From: JAUVPY01 sp034412795
GTDB lineage: Bacteria > Chloroflexota > Anaerolineae > 4572-78 > NAK82
Assembly (NCBI GenBank): GCA_034412795.1
Contig: DAOUMD010000290.1
Span: 1-64,000, forward strand
Direction: 5' to 3'
DNA length: 64,000 nt
Part shown: positions 38,223-48,000 of the stretch, one piece after another
Position numbering within the stretch: position 1 is the first letter of the stretch
Layout of the letters: every line of letters begins with the position of its first letter
Translations under genes and position numbers: made by a program
Notes under the pieces: model-generated
The model's input: the letters and a program-made list of their open reading frames with translations, nothing else
What the model was told of the DNA's origin: nothing
Database searches by the model: none

Positions 38223-41200
38223 TTACTTCACCCACAGGGGGTCCCAATCGTTGAAAGGACCACCACCCACGTAGCGTGTTTCGCCGGTCAAAGTGTCATA
38301 AATGTAAATCTGTTTCAGGCCATATTGGGAGTTGGACCAAAATGCCACATACCGGCCATCAGGGGACCAGGTGGGGTGTCTGTCGAAGGAATCTTTGTTG
38401 AAGGTAATGCGCTCCGCCGCGAAGCCTAGGGGGGTAGAGATGTAAATATCTCCGTTTCCGGTCTTTTCGGAGACATAAGCGATGAGGTCTCCCGCCGGTG
38501 ACCAGGCGGGATCGAAGTCATTCTCAGCGGTGTAGGTGATGCGCCACTCGTCCTGGTTGCCATCGAGGGTGATCAGCCACAGTTCAGCGTTGCCTTCGGT
38601 GCGGACCCTAATCTGTTGCTTGCCATCGGGGGAGAGGGCTTCCGATGCTGCCAGTTGATTGTAGATGACCGCGTCTGGGACCGGTTGCTGATCACTGCCG
38701 TCAGGTTTCATGGAATAGACGCGCGTCATGCCATCCCGGTCAGTCTTGAACAAGATGCGATTGTACAAGTCGGCGGGGCCAATTGGCACTGGAGTTGGAG
38801 ACGGCGGCTCGACCGTCGGCGTGGATGTTGGCGTGTCAGTTGGGATCGGCGACAGTGTGGACGTGGGCGTCCGCGTGGACGTTGCCGTCGGGCTAGGAAC
38901 CGGGGTGTGAGTGCTGGTTGGCGAAGGCGTTATGGTGGTCGTCGTCTCACCGCAGGGGCTTGTGCTTTGCTGTACCGTGTTACTCGGCAACGACTCGCCT
39001 CTTTCGTTGAAGGAGGCCAGATGAAAGCTGTAGGACGTCCCACATGCTACACCGCGAATTGCGCCGCTCGTCGTATTGGCAGGAAAGATCGCCACCTTCA
39101 GCCCCGTGCTGGCGTCATACAGCCGAAAGCTCTGCTCGTCGCTGCTGGAATCCATCCACGTGAAATCAAAGCCATCGACGTGGACGCCGGTGACAGTGAG
39201 ATTGGCAGGTGTTTCAGGTGGTGCCTCAGGGGTAGGCCCAGGCTGGATCATCAACGTGATAGTACGTTCCACACTGGCTGCTTCACTGAGGACAACAAGA
39301 CTATAGCTGGTGGCGGTACTGGGTGCGACCGCTAGGGAACCACTAGGCCCAACGACCAGGTCGCCAGGGGAGAGACTGGCAGTCATTCCATAAATATATT
39401 CCCAATAAATCGTCGCTTGCTCTCCCTGGATGATAATCTCTGGCACGACTTCAAAGCGAGTGATAACCGGTAGGGGCACTAACCCAAATTCCCACAGATC
39501 TGGATATTCCGAGCTTCCAGCTCTTACCAGGAAGTCGGCCAGATCCGGATTATCTGAGATCAAATTCCTAACCGCGCTTATCATCTGCCCAGTATTTGCG
39601 AAATCTGAAGAGAAAGAGACCGGCACAGCTGTCGGCGTCGGGGTTGGCGTTTCTGTAGGTGATACAGTGGTTGAGGTAACTACAGCACCAGTGGGAGGGG
39701 ACTTGGTTGACTTTGGAGATGTATCTGTGGCGGTGGTATTGGTTGGAGTTGCTGTAAAAGAAGGGGCAAGTGTAGGCGTGCGTGTAGTAGTTGGAGTAAT
39801 AGTAGGCGTGGCAAGTGATGTTCTGGTCAGTTGATCAGATGATACTGGAGTTGGTGTGGGGGCCCGTACTTGTCTGGCGATGATCACAACTCGGTCTAGA
39901 TCGCTCAATGCTCGCGTATAGTCCGGCTCCGGCAGCGCAATCAAGACTCGTGCTCTTTCATATAGTGTGGCTGGGTTGTCGCCGTTTAGCTTTATTGCGT
40001 TGTCGTATGCATTAAGCGCCTCATCATATTGGTCTTGCTTTGCATGCTCTCTCCCATCCAGCCAACTAGTAATCTCTTTTTCTAAGTGTTTCAATTTATC
40101 TGTCTCATTGCGTTCATCTAGTGCGTTGGCCATTCCTTCTAGAAGGGATTGCGTACTATCTGTACTACCATCTACATCTGCCAATGTAATATATAGGTTC
40201 TGGATGAGGATATTGAGATCAGGATCATCGACGCCGTCAATGCCGAAGAGGGCCAACTGTTCTTCTCTTGAAAGCCCGTAGAATAGTTCCCGGGCCTTAT
40301 AGTCGTAGTCTGTAGGCCCAAAAAGGCCCCGCATCCCAAACAGTCTCACCAAGTGAGTAACTCGCTCTTCGGGTTCATTTGCTTGGTAGAAGTTGGCAAC
40401 ACAGTCTTGAACTTGGATGCCAACCCAGGCATTGTACAGGATAGCACCAACTGCCAGTATAGCGACAATGCCTGCAACTCCCGTCAAAACGTAGGCCCAG
40501 TTGATTGGCGTATTTTCCTTTACCCAGTTAGCGTTGAACGCACGACGGTATATCTCATTGCGAACTTGCAGATATCCGTTCTCGGCTTTGACCAGCCCGC
40601 ACAACTTCAATTGGTTTTGTAACGTTGATTGTCCGTCGTCGCTGATTTTTCTCCTCTCAAGGACCTCTCTATAAAGACCAAGCAATCTGCGGCGAACGAA
40701 CCACGCATACGATAATATCTTGTCCTGAACAAATTGGATATTAGTCTCTCTTTTCCGTGCTTCTTCTGAGAGAAAGAGCTTGTCAACCAAGCCATCAATC
40801 TGCTCATCTGTCCAGTGTCTCTGTTCACTCTCAGTTACGGTCAGGCACAGTTTTTGAGTCAGGTATGGGTGACCACTTGTCCAGTGATAAATGCGCGTAA
40901 GGGTTGCTTTGCCTTGTCCGTGATACAATGCCTCCAGACCATCTTGCAGTACTGTGGCATCAGCCTGACTAAACTCTTGAAGGGAAATGCCCCGACCAAC
41001 ATTGAAGGGCGTTCGGGCGCGGTCTTTGATCAAGTCGGGCGGGGAGGCCACGCCAAGCAGAACAAAGGTTAGTCGCTCGAGTTCAAGATCATCAGCGCGA
41101 TCGTTGTACATAGCCCGGATGGCAGCAAAAAAGTCGTCTCTGAAATCGAGCTTGAGAGTAGTATCAATCTCGTCAATGAAAATGACAATTGGCCCCTCTA

Positions 41201-41597
41201 TCTCCTCCAGGACTACGTCACGTAGGAAATCGGTGAAGCGCTGTACTTGACCCAGCAGGTTGCGCTCCTGCCACCAGGTTTCTGGGTTTACTGAGAGATT
41301 TAATTCTCTCTTCAAACGGGTCAGCAGGCCCAAATACCACTGGTCAATCGCGACAGTGCCGATTTTCGTTAAATCGATAATAGCCGTGTTCACATCTTTG
41401 TCTCTTAATCGGCGAGCGGTTCGCACCATTAGGCTCGATTTACCCATCTGGCGTGGCGTAAGCACGTAACAGAATTCGCCAGCCATTGCCAGATGGAACA
41501 GCTCATCGTCCGCCGGTCGCTTCACATAGGAGGGTGAATCGGGACGGAGTGTGCCACCAGCGACGAAGAAATCTGAGGGGCTCGAATAGCCGCTCAT
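38223..41597 (-). CDS. AAA_35-type ATPase / TM / TPR / Fn3 / PD40 propeller protein
   Basis: About 1124 residues. The N-terminal AAA-like domain (about 1-300) has Walker A TPRQMGKSSLMVR, Walker B IVIFIDEIDTTL and sensor-like VLLGVASPPDLI. A winged-helix-like region and one membrane helix (YVLTGVAGIVAILAVGAIL, about 370-392) follow. Then come a TPR-like segment, a Thr/Pro-rich stalk, an Ig-like/Fn3 segment (PPETPANLTVTGVHVDGFDFTWMDSSSDEQSF) and a C-terminal PD40/TolB-type propeller (DFDPAWSPAGDLIAYVSEKTGNGDIY). It may couple an NTPase on one side of the membrane to an extracellular sensor. The stop of the TIR-AAA gene overlaps this start (TGATG). Paralogous AAA domain to that gene. Confidence 0.82.
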   Translation of the reverse strand: MSGYSSPSDFFVAGGTLRPDSPSYVKRPADDELFHLAMAGEFCYVLTPRQMGKSSLMVRTARRLRDKDVNTAIIDLTKIGTVAIDQWYLGLLTRLKRELNLSVNPETWWQERNLLGQVQRFTDFLRDVVLEEIEGPIVIFIDEIDTTLKLDFRDDFFAAIRAMYNDRADDLELERLTFVLLGVASPPDLIKDRARTPFNVGRGISLQEFSQADATVLQDGLEALYHGQGKATLTRIYHWTSGHPYLTQKLCLTVTESEQRHWTDEQIDGLVDKLFLSEEARKRETNIQFVQDKILSYAWFVRRRLLGLYREVLERRKISDDGQSTLQNQLKLCGLVKAENGYLQVRNEIYRRAFNANWVKENTPINWAYVLTGVAGIVAILAVGAILYNAWVGIQVQDCVANFYQANEPEERVTHLVRLFGMRGLFGPTDYDYKARELFYGLSREEQLALFGIDGVDDPDLNILIQNLYITLADVDGSTDSTQSLLEGMANALDERNETDKLKHLEKEITSWLDGREHAKQDQYDEALNAYDNAIKLNGDNPATLYERARVLIALPEPDYTRALSDLDRVVIIARQVRAPTPTPVSSDQLTRTSLATPTITPTTTRTPTLAPSFTATPTNTTATDTSPKSTKSPPTGAVVTSTTVSPTETPTPTPTAVPVSFSSDFANTGQMISAVRNLISDNPDLADFLVRAGSSEYPDLWEFGLVPLPVITRFEVVPEIIIQGEQATIYWEYIYGMTASLSPGDLVVGPSGSLAVAPSTATSYSLVVLSEAASVERTITLMIQPGPTPEAPPETPANLTVTGVHVDGFDFTWMDSSSDEQSFRLYDASTGLKVAIFPANTTSGAIRGVACGTSYSFHLASFNERGESLPSNTVQQSTSPCGETTTTITPSPTSTHTPVPSPTATSTRTPTSTLSPIPTDTPTSTPTVEPPSPTPVPIGPADLYNRILFKTDRDGMTRVYSMKPDGSDQQPVPDAVIYNQLAASEALSPDGKQQIRVRTEGNAELWLITLDGNQDEWRITYTAENDFDPAWSPAGDLIAYVSEKTGNGDIYISTPLGFAAERITFNKDSFDRHPTWSPDGRYVAFWSNSQYGLKQIYIYDTLTGETRYVGGGPFNDWDPLWVK

Positions 41598-43555
41598 CAC
41601 AGCTTATCCTCGAAGTACATCCGGTACAGGTCACAGCGACACTTGCAGACGTCGCCACTCCCCTTTACCAGGCCGGCCCGCAGCAAGCGAAAGAAGGCCA
41701 TCTCGTCCTTGCAGCGTTCATCGTGTACGATTCGTTTCAAAGCCTCCCTCAAGTCTGGCTCATCGCGTAACAGCCAATGATTATGCCGTAAGTGGTCGCC
41801 AAAGGGACCCTGGTCTCTGGGAGCGACGCGGGCCAACTCTGCCCAGGTCAAGTGTTCTGTGACCAAAGTGTAGAGCGCTTTGCGCGTGAGGTAGGGGTGA
41901 CCGTTCAGTAATCTTATCAAATGGGGAAGGTCACTCGCTTGTACTGGCGAGCCGTATCGCTGGTTAAGATCAAGTATCTGGGCTTTTTCGAAGTCCTTCA
42001 GATACAGGCTGAGTCCCACATTAAAGGGCGACTGGTTCATATCGGCAATGAGCAGATAGGGTTCTGTGGAAATGACCATAACAATGTTGAGCTTATTCCA
42101 TTGTTCATCAAGAGCCCGGCTGTTGTGCCACGAGCGAACCAGGCTAAAGAAGTCTTTATAAAAGTCGGTTTGCAGTAGACGGTCCGCTTCGTCCAGAGCC
42201 AAGACGACGCCGGGATCACTCTCAGGAAGGATATAGTCCTCTAGCAAGTAAGTCAGTTTGTCCTGCGGTCCCAGCGAGCCCCGCCATAACTTCTCTACCT
42301 CGGCTAAGTCCAGCCGGAGCTTGCGGACAATGAACTCAGCCAGGTAGCGTAAGAAACTGTCAGGCGTCTGTAGGAAATCAGTGTCAACACGCTGCAAGTC
42401 GAGGTTTACGACCTTTGCTCCATACTCCCGAGCGTATTGCACACCTCTCACCAGCAGCGAACTCTTGCCTGTCTGGCGCGAAGCCCGGATCGTAGTTGTT
42501 GTGCCTGGTTTCACAACCTCGCGTTTGAGACGAGTATCGGCGTTCCGCTCGACGTAGAATTTGTCGGCCAGCTTGACCGCCCCACCCGGCGCCTCCAGTT
42601 CTTCAAGAAAGCGTGGGTCGAACTCTGGCAGTGGGGGTTGCAAGGTTGCGTCGTCGGTAACAGGCCGCCCATCCTCAGAGATGATGAGTCCCTCCCTCAC
42701 TGGCGTGGCCTGGACAGGGAGGCGCATTGGCAAGCGCCTCTCGATGGCCGCCAAGATGTCTTGAGCTACGCTTTCGTTGTCTGCCTCATTCTGCCAAACC
42801 ACGTATTGAAGTGAGTCGATAAAGACATCGATAGAATAAGGAAGCAGGCCCTCGTAGGCGATACGCACCGGCAGTGTATGGGGGCGTCTCTGTCGCTTTC
42901 GATACTCATAGGCACGCCGCACCTCGGCCTGCACCATTTCACTATCAGCCGACTCCTTGGACAACAACGCAATCAGGAAGTCACTTGCCTTGATCTGTTG
43001 GTCAATCTCTTCAAGCCAGGTTTCACCTGCCCGCAGGGTCTCGTCTATGAAAACATCGTGGCCTAGACCGGTGAGGAACCGATGAAGGTATTTCGCCAGT
43101 TTTTGATCGGGGTCGACATTGCGCTTGTAACAGATGAAGAGATGGGATCGTCGTAGGGTATTGACGAGACGTTGCCACGTGTCTTCGTCAGGTTTTCGCA
43201 TATCCAATGAGACCAAGACTTGCAGTCGTGAAGGTAACTCACATTGCTCAACTATGACAGGAATAGCTGGCCACTCACCGATGTCGAGTCCGTAGCTGCT
43301 GACCAGGATAGAATCAAATTGCCGCCAGTCGCTGGTGAGATAGGCGGGACTTAGGATAAGCAACGTCCTGCGACTCTGAACAATTGCGCGCTCTATCTCT
43401 TCCAGCTTCGAGCGGCCCAACTCAAATCGGAGTTGTTCGAAGTACCTTATGCCTGCTGCCTCCAGCCGAGGCAACAGCTCGCCTTCGACCCACGCCTGGT
43501 CGGCGCGACTGTAGCTAATAAATACGTCGTACCGGTATTCTGCCGTCTCAGTCAT
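41597..43555 (-). CDS. tandem-TIR protein with AAA_35-type ATPase
   Basis: 652 residues from ATG 43555, with AAGGAG 9 nt upstream. TIR1 (about 8-130) reads YDVFISYSRADQAWVEGELLPRLEAAG. TIR2 (about 135-265) reads HLFICYKRNVDPDQKLAKYLHRFLTGLGHDVFIDE. The AAA domain follows (Walker A RASRQTGKSSLLV, Walker B VLALDEADRLLQ) with a HPYLTRKALY winged-helix motif. In TIR1 the usual catalytic Glu position after the conserved Trp is Asp (DWRQFDSIL). In TIR2 it is Glu (QAEVRR). TIR domains may act as NADases or interaction modules. Together with the next gene it is translationally coupled. Likely an NTP-dependent immune sensor. Confidence 0.85.
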   Translation of the reverse strand: MTETAEYRYDVFISYSRADQAWVEGELLPRLEAAGIRYFEQLRFELGRSKLEEIERAIVQSRRTLLILSPAYLTSDWRQFDSILVSSYGLDIGEWPAIPVIVEQCELPSRLQVLVSLDMRKPDEDTWQRLVNTLRRSHLFICYKRNVDPDQKLAKYLHRFLTGLGHDVFIDETLRAGETWLEEIDQQIKASDFLIALLSKESADSEMVQAEVRRAYEYRKRQRRPHTLPVRIAYEGLLPYSIDVFIDSLQYVVWQNEADNESVAQDILAAIERRLPMRLPVQATPVREGLIISEDGRPVTDDATLQPPLPEFDPRFLEELEAPGGAVKLADKFYVERNADTRLKREVVKPGTTTTIRASRQTGKSSLLVRGVQYAREYGAKVVNLDLQRVDTDFLQTPDSFLRYLAEFIVRKLRLDLAEVEKLWRGSLGPQDKLTYLLEDYILPESDPGVVLALDEADRLLQTDFYKDFFSLVRSWHNSRALDEQWNKLNIVMVISTEPYLLIADMNQSPFNVGLSLYLKDFEKAQILDLNQRYGSPVQASDLPHLIRLLNGHPYLTRKALYTLVTEHLTWAELARVAPRDQGPFGDHLRHNHWLLRDEPDLREALKRIVHDERCKDEMAFFRLLRAGLVKGSGDVCKCRCDLYRMYFEDKL

Positions 43556-43732
43556 CAGCACGTGCTCCTTCGCAACGATTCGTTCCTAACAGACGACATT
43601 ACCACCGTGAGGGGGGAAGTTGTTTAGATTAAGCCTTAGGGAGGTGGGTGGATAAACCTACTGATCTAATCATATCATATCTGACAGCTTATTTCAACTT
43701 GTATCCGCACTCCGCACTTTGCGGAAGATGAT

Positions 43733-45041
43733 TTACTGCCCCCACGCCAATTGTTCTTCATACCAACCAAACGATTTTCCAGGGGGGACGTTGATAGGAT
43801 AGCCATCAATAGACCCCGGCAAATCAAACAGCTTGGTTTGGCCGGTTCCGTTAGCTCGCATCACGTAGACAGCCCAGTTGTTGTCTCCCTGATCTCTTAC
43901 ATAGGCAAAGTACTGCCCATCTGGGGACCAGACCGGCAACCGTTCGCGTTCCGGTGTGGTAAGTACTGGCTGGGGTTCGCTCACACCGTCAGTGACTTCC
44001 AACACATAAAGGTCGTCGTTGTAACTGAATATGACCTCGTTGCTGTGAGGCGCGCCCTTGGGAGCAACTATTATGGGTGACGACCAGAGCAGGCGGATGC
44101 CACCTCCATCCCTGTTCATCACGTACAGTCCTCTTCCAGCAGGTTCGCCGGAGGCATACACAATTCGGCCGTCAGGCAGCCACGTTGGATTCTCACCGAT
44201 GGCCAGCTCAGGCCGGCTGTTTGGATCTTCCAGTGCACCCTCCCAGAGCCCCTTGAGATAGACACGAGCGCTGGCGCCAGCAGGGCGGCTGTGATATAGG
44301 ATCGGAATCTCAAAGTTGCTCCAGTGAGGCCGAGCATCTTCTGGATGCGTAGTAACCAGGCGGTCATACGAACCACTTAGCGCGCGGATTACGAGTTGCT
44401 CGGCATAGGGAGTTGACTCGCCGCCCCACGAGCGGAAGATAATCTGGCTTCCATCAGGTGAAAAAGCAGGTTGGCTGGCGCCCGTTTGGAACCGTTCCGG
44501 CTGCCACTCCGGGGCAGAGGCGATGTAGAGGTCATATGTTTCAGTTTGGGTATTGAAGGCTGGCGCGGCGATTTTGCCGCGTAATGTGGCAGGATTGATA
44601 GTCACTGGCGGAGGGATGGTCTCGGTTGAAGTTGGAGTTGGTATAGGCGTTGCTGCTTGAGTAGTGGGTGTATTGGTTGGAACTTCTGTAATCACATCTG
44701 TGGGCTTGATCTCTATCGGTGTTTCAGTCGTCGGCATTATCTCGATTGTTGGAGTTGATGTCGCAGTTACTTCAGTTGTAGGGATCTGAGTGATCTCCGG
44801 CGTGTTCGTACGGGTCGGCACCTCAGAGGTAAGAGTTGTCGGTGGGTGCAGGGGGCAACGGGGTAGCATTCTTTGGGAAGAAGAGAAGGACAGCACCTAC
44901 CACCACGCCGGCGCAAAGAACTAGAATAACAACTCCGGCTAAGAGCGTTAGTGGCCTCTTGGGAAAGTGAATGAATTGCTGTCTGCGAACATCTCTTATC
45001 TCGTCTCTAGCGTCGGGTAAATCGTTTAGGTTGTCAGCCAC
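43733..45041 (-). pseudogene. PD40 membrane-anchored protein, frameshifted at a C5 run
   Basis: ATG 45041 begins a 72-residue frame with a membrane helix (LTLLAGVVILVLCAGVVVGAVLLFF) that enters NATPLPPAPT and stops. The +1 frame carries the expected continuation: a Thr/Pro-rich stalk (TSEVPTRTNTPEITQIPTTEV) and a PD40 propeller (PERERLPVWSPDGQYFAYV, GWYEEQLAWG). Removing one C from the C5 run near 44850-44855 joins them. The joined product resembles the PD40 gene at 53147-54640 (ending GWLQEQVSWY). A sequencing error, true decay or programmed frameshift are all possible. Preceded by GGAGG 18 bp after the large CHAT gene in the operon. Confidence 0.75.
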
Positions 45042-45059
45042 TATAAATGCTCCCTCCTT

Positions 45060-48000
45060 TTAGGTTAAATTGCTTCTATTCAGCCAGGGAGAGCTATCTT
45101 TTTCGTATTGATAGGCTTCAAACTCCTGGCTTGATTCTCTGAATCGTTTTTCTTTCTTCAGTCTTTGGGCGTATTGAAATCTTTCAAGCAACGCAGCGCG
45201 GTGATCTTGGATAGCTTGCTGCAGCCTGTGCTGGACGTCCTCATATTCTGGTTCTCGCTCCACGATTTCCTGTAACAATGGGATGCCCTCGGTGAATCGC
45301 CGTGCTTCCAGTGCCTGTAATGCTTTTTGATAAAGTTGCGCTAATTCCAGAGCCTTACTCAATTCGTTGGCTTTGGCAGTGACGTCATTGAGGTTGGGAT
45401 CCAGTTCGACAATGGACTGATACTGCTGAAGTGCGCTGACCAGGTCGCCCTTGCTTTCAAATCGAATCGCGCTCTTGTAAAGTTCCTGAATTTGCAGCGA
45501 TCGCTTAGCTCTAACCAACCTGGCTTCTGCATCGCGATACTCAGGGGCGAGGGATACAATTGCCTCATAGCGAGTGATTGCCTTCTTCCAGTCCTCTTCG
45601 GCTGTCGCTTGTTCGCCCGCAGCGTAAAAATCAGCCAGTCGCTTTTGGTACTCGGACTCCCTCAGCCGCCGTTCCGCGTCTTGATAACCGGGATCTATTT
45701 CAAGCACTTGCCGGTAGGCTTCAATGGATTCCTCCCAGCGTCCAGCGGTAAAAGCTCCTCGAGCCCGGTTATATAGAGACAGCAGTCGCTTTTGACGGCG
45801 TACTTGAGCCAACCTCACCTGCACGTCTCGATAGCCCTCGTCGATTTCCGCCGCTGCAGACAAAGCTGCCTCGGCCGCTTCAAGATCCGAATCAGTCAGG
45901 GCGACGTCGCTTTCCTCATATAGCTCGTCCAGGCGCCGGTGACGCTCAGCGTGCTCGTACAATATCGCTACATCCTTGTAGTCGCCTGTCACGTGTGCTT
46001 TGATTTTCTGGAGCAGGTCGACAGCTCTGGCCCAGTCCTCATTTTCAAAGGCCTGGCGTGCATCCGTGTACCACTCGGCAAGCTGCTGCTGGTGTCGAAC
46101 TTCTTTCTGCAAGTCCTTTGTGTCGGCGTAGTCGGGTCGGCGTCTTTGAATCTTTTCTAAGGTGGCAGCCGCCTTGCTCCACTCTTCGGTAGCCTGGTAT
46201 TGCTTGGTCTGTTGGTATAGGTTTTCTAACCAGTGTTCCTCTTCAACTTGCTCCAATAGTACTGGCACGTTCAGGTAATCCTCCCGAAGCGTCTGGATTT
46301 CCTTTAAGGTGATGATGGCTTTTTCCCATTGCCCGTCGCTGATAAGATGTGTAGCATCGGCGTATAACTCCTGTAATCGTAACTCCAGTCGCGCCTTCTC
46401 CAACTCAACGCCCGCGTCGAGGTAGCCCTCACGTTCGATCTCAAACAGGCGATCGAAGGCCTGGATAGCAGCGCGCCACTCTTGTCTTTCGAGGTAGGTC
46501 TTGCCCTCTTCATAGGCGATTCGAACTTCAACTTCCTTCTTCCAGGCCGCCAGCAGCCGCTTGGCCTCACCGTCGCAGTAAGTTTCGTCTTCATCGATTA
46601 CCTGCTGCAAGCTGGCAATAGCAGCTACGCGCTGGTTGTCACTATAATTTTGCATAGCCTGGGCGAAGTGTCCAGCCAGGCGAATTTCCTTTTCGGCTCT
46701 TTTTAACAGCGTGGTGGCATCCCGATAGGTTTCATCCTCGTCGACGACGGTCTGAAACTCATCGCGTGCTTCCTGCCAACTCTTCCAAGTCAGGTATCTT
46801 TGTCCCTTCTCGTAATGTTCGGCCAGGCGATTCCGAGCTTGAGCTGTCTCTAATTGTTCTCGAACGTCGCGATAGTTGGTGTTTTCTCTGGTGATTAGCT
46901 CGAAGGTCTGGATGGCAGCCACCCAATTCTCCTTGATCGCATATTGCTTGGCTTCCTCATATAACTTAGCCCAGCGGGCCTGACGGCGCGCCTCTTGGCT
47001 AACCCGCGCCGCATCCCGGTAGCCAGGACTATCATATACGATGGGGCTCAGGAGACTGATGGTCGCCTCCCAGTCCGCAGGGCAATCGACTTGTTGATCG
47101 GCCTTTTCCATCGCTTGGCTGTAGGCTTGCATGGCTTGCGCATAGGCCAGGTCGCGCATTTGGCCGCGCCTATGCCCCGTATCCGGTTGGACTTGATCTA
47201 ACACTTCCACCGCACTATTCCAGTCTCCATGTTCCAGATAGGCCAGTCCCTCGTCGAAAAGTTTGTCCCAGCGCAATTGTTGGCGGGCATCGGCAAGTTT
47301 GACCGATACGTCTCGATAATCTCCCTGCAACGATTCGATATTCCCAAAGTGTTCCATGGCTTGTGCCCAGTTGCGACTTCTGTAGGCCGACTCGCCCTGA
47401 GCGTATAGATCGGCCAGGTGAGCTTGGCGGGTGGCGGTTTGCAGCAACGCTGATGCATCTCGATAGCCTGGGCTATCTTCCACCACGCTCTCTAGCAGGT
47501 TAATAGCTTGCTCCCAGTTTTGTTCACCAGCGGCACGTTTGGCGGCGCCGTAGAGCGTTTCCAGTCTTTCTCGGTTTTTTTTATCTTTCAGGTACGCATC
47601 GTAAGCTGTCTTGACTTCATTCTGCAGTCGTGCGGCCTCTCCATGGGCAAAGTCAGGCTTCTCTACCAATATGTCGTTCAGTAAATCCAGTGCTTTTTGC
47701 CATTCACTCTTTTCCCCCTCTTGACCTGCCTGCCAATGGCTCCTTGCTGCATCCAGCAAAGCCGTAAGCCGCTGCTTATGCAGTTGTTGCTGCCGTATTT
47801 TGCCTTGCTCCTGACGCGCTTCTTGCAGCAAATCCTTTGCATCGCGAAAACTGGGCCAGGTATGGGTGATCTCCTCCAGAAAGTTTATTGCCTCATCCCA
47901 TTCCTGGTTTGTGAAGTGCTCTACAGCCTGGTTGTACAGAGTCTGGAGCTTGGGGTCGGGGCTGATTGGATCCGTCGACTCGGCGCCAGCTTCTGACGAC

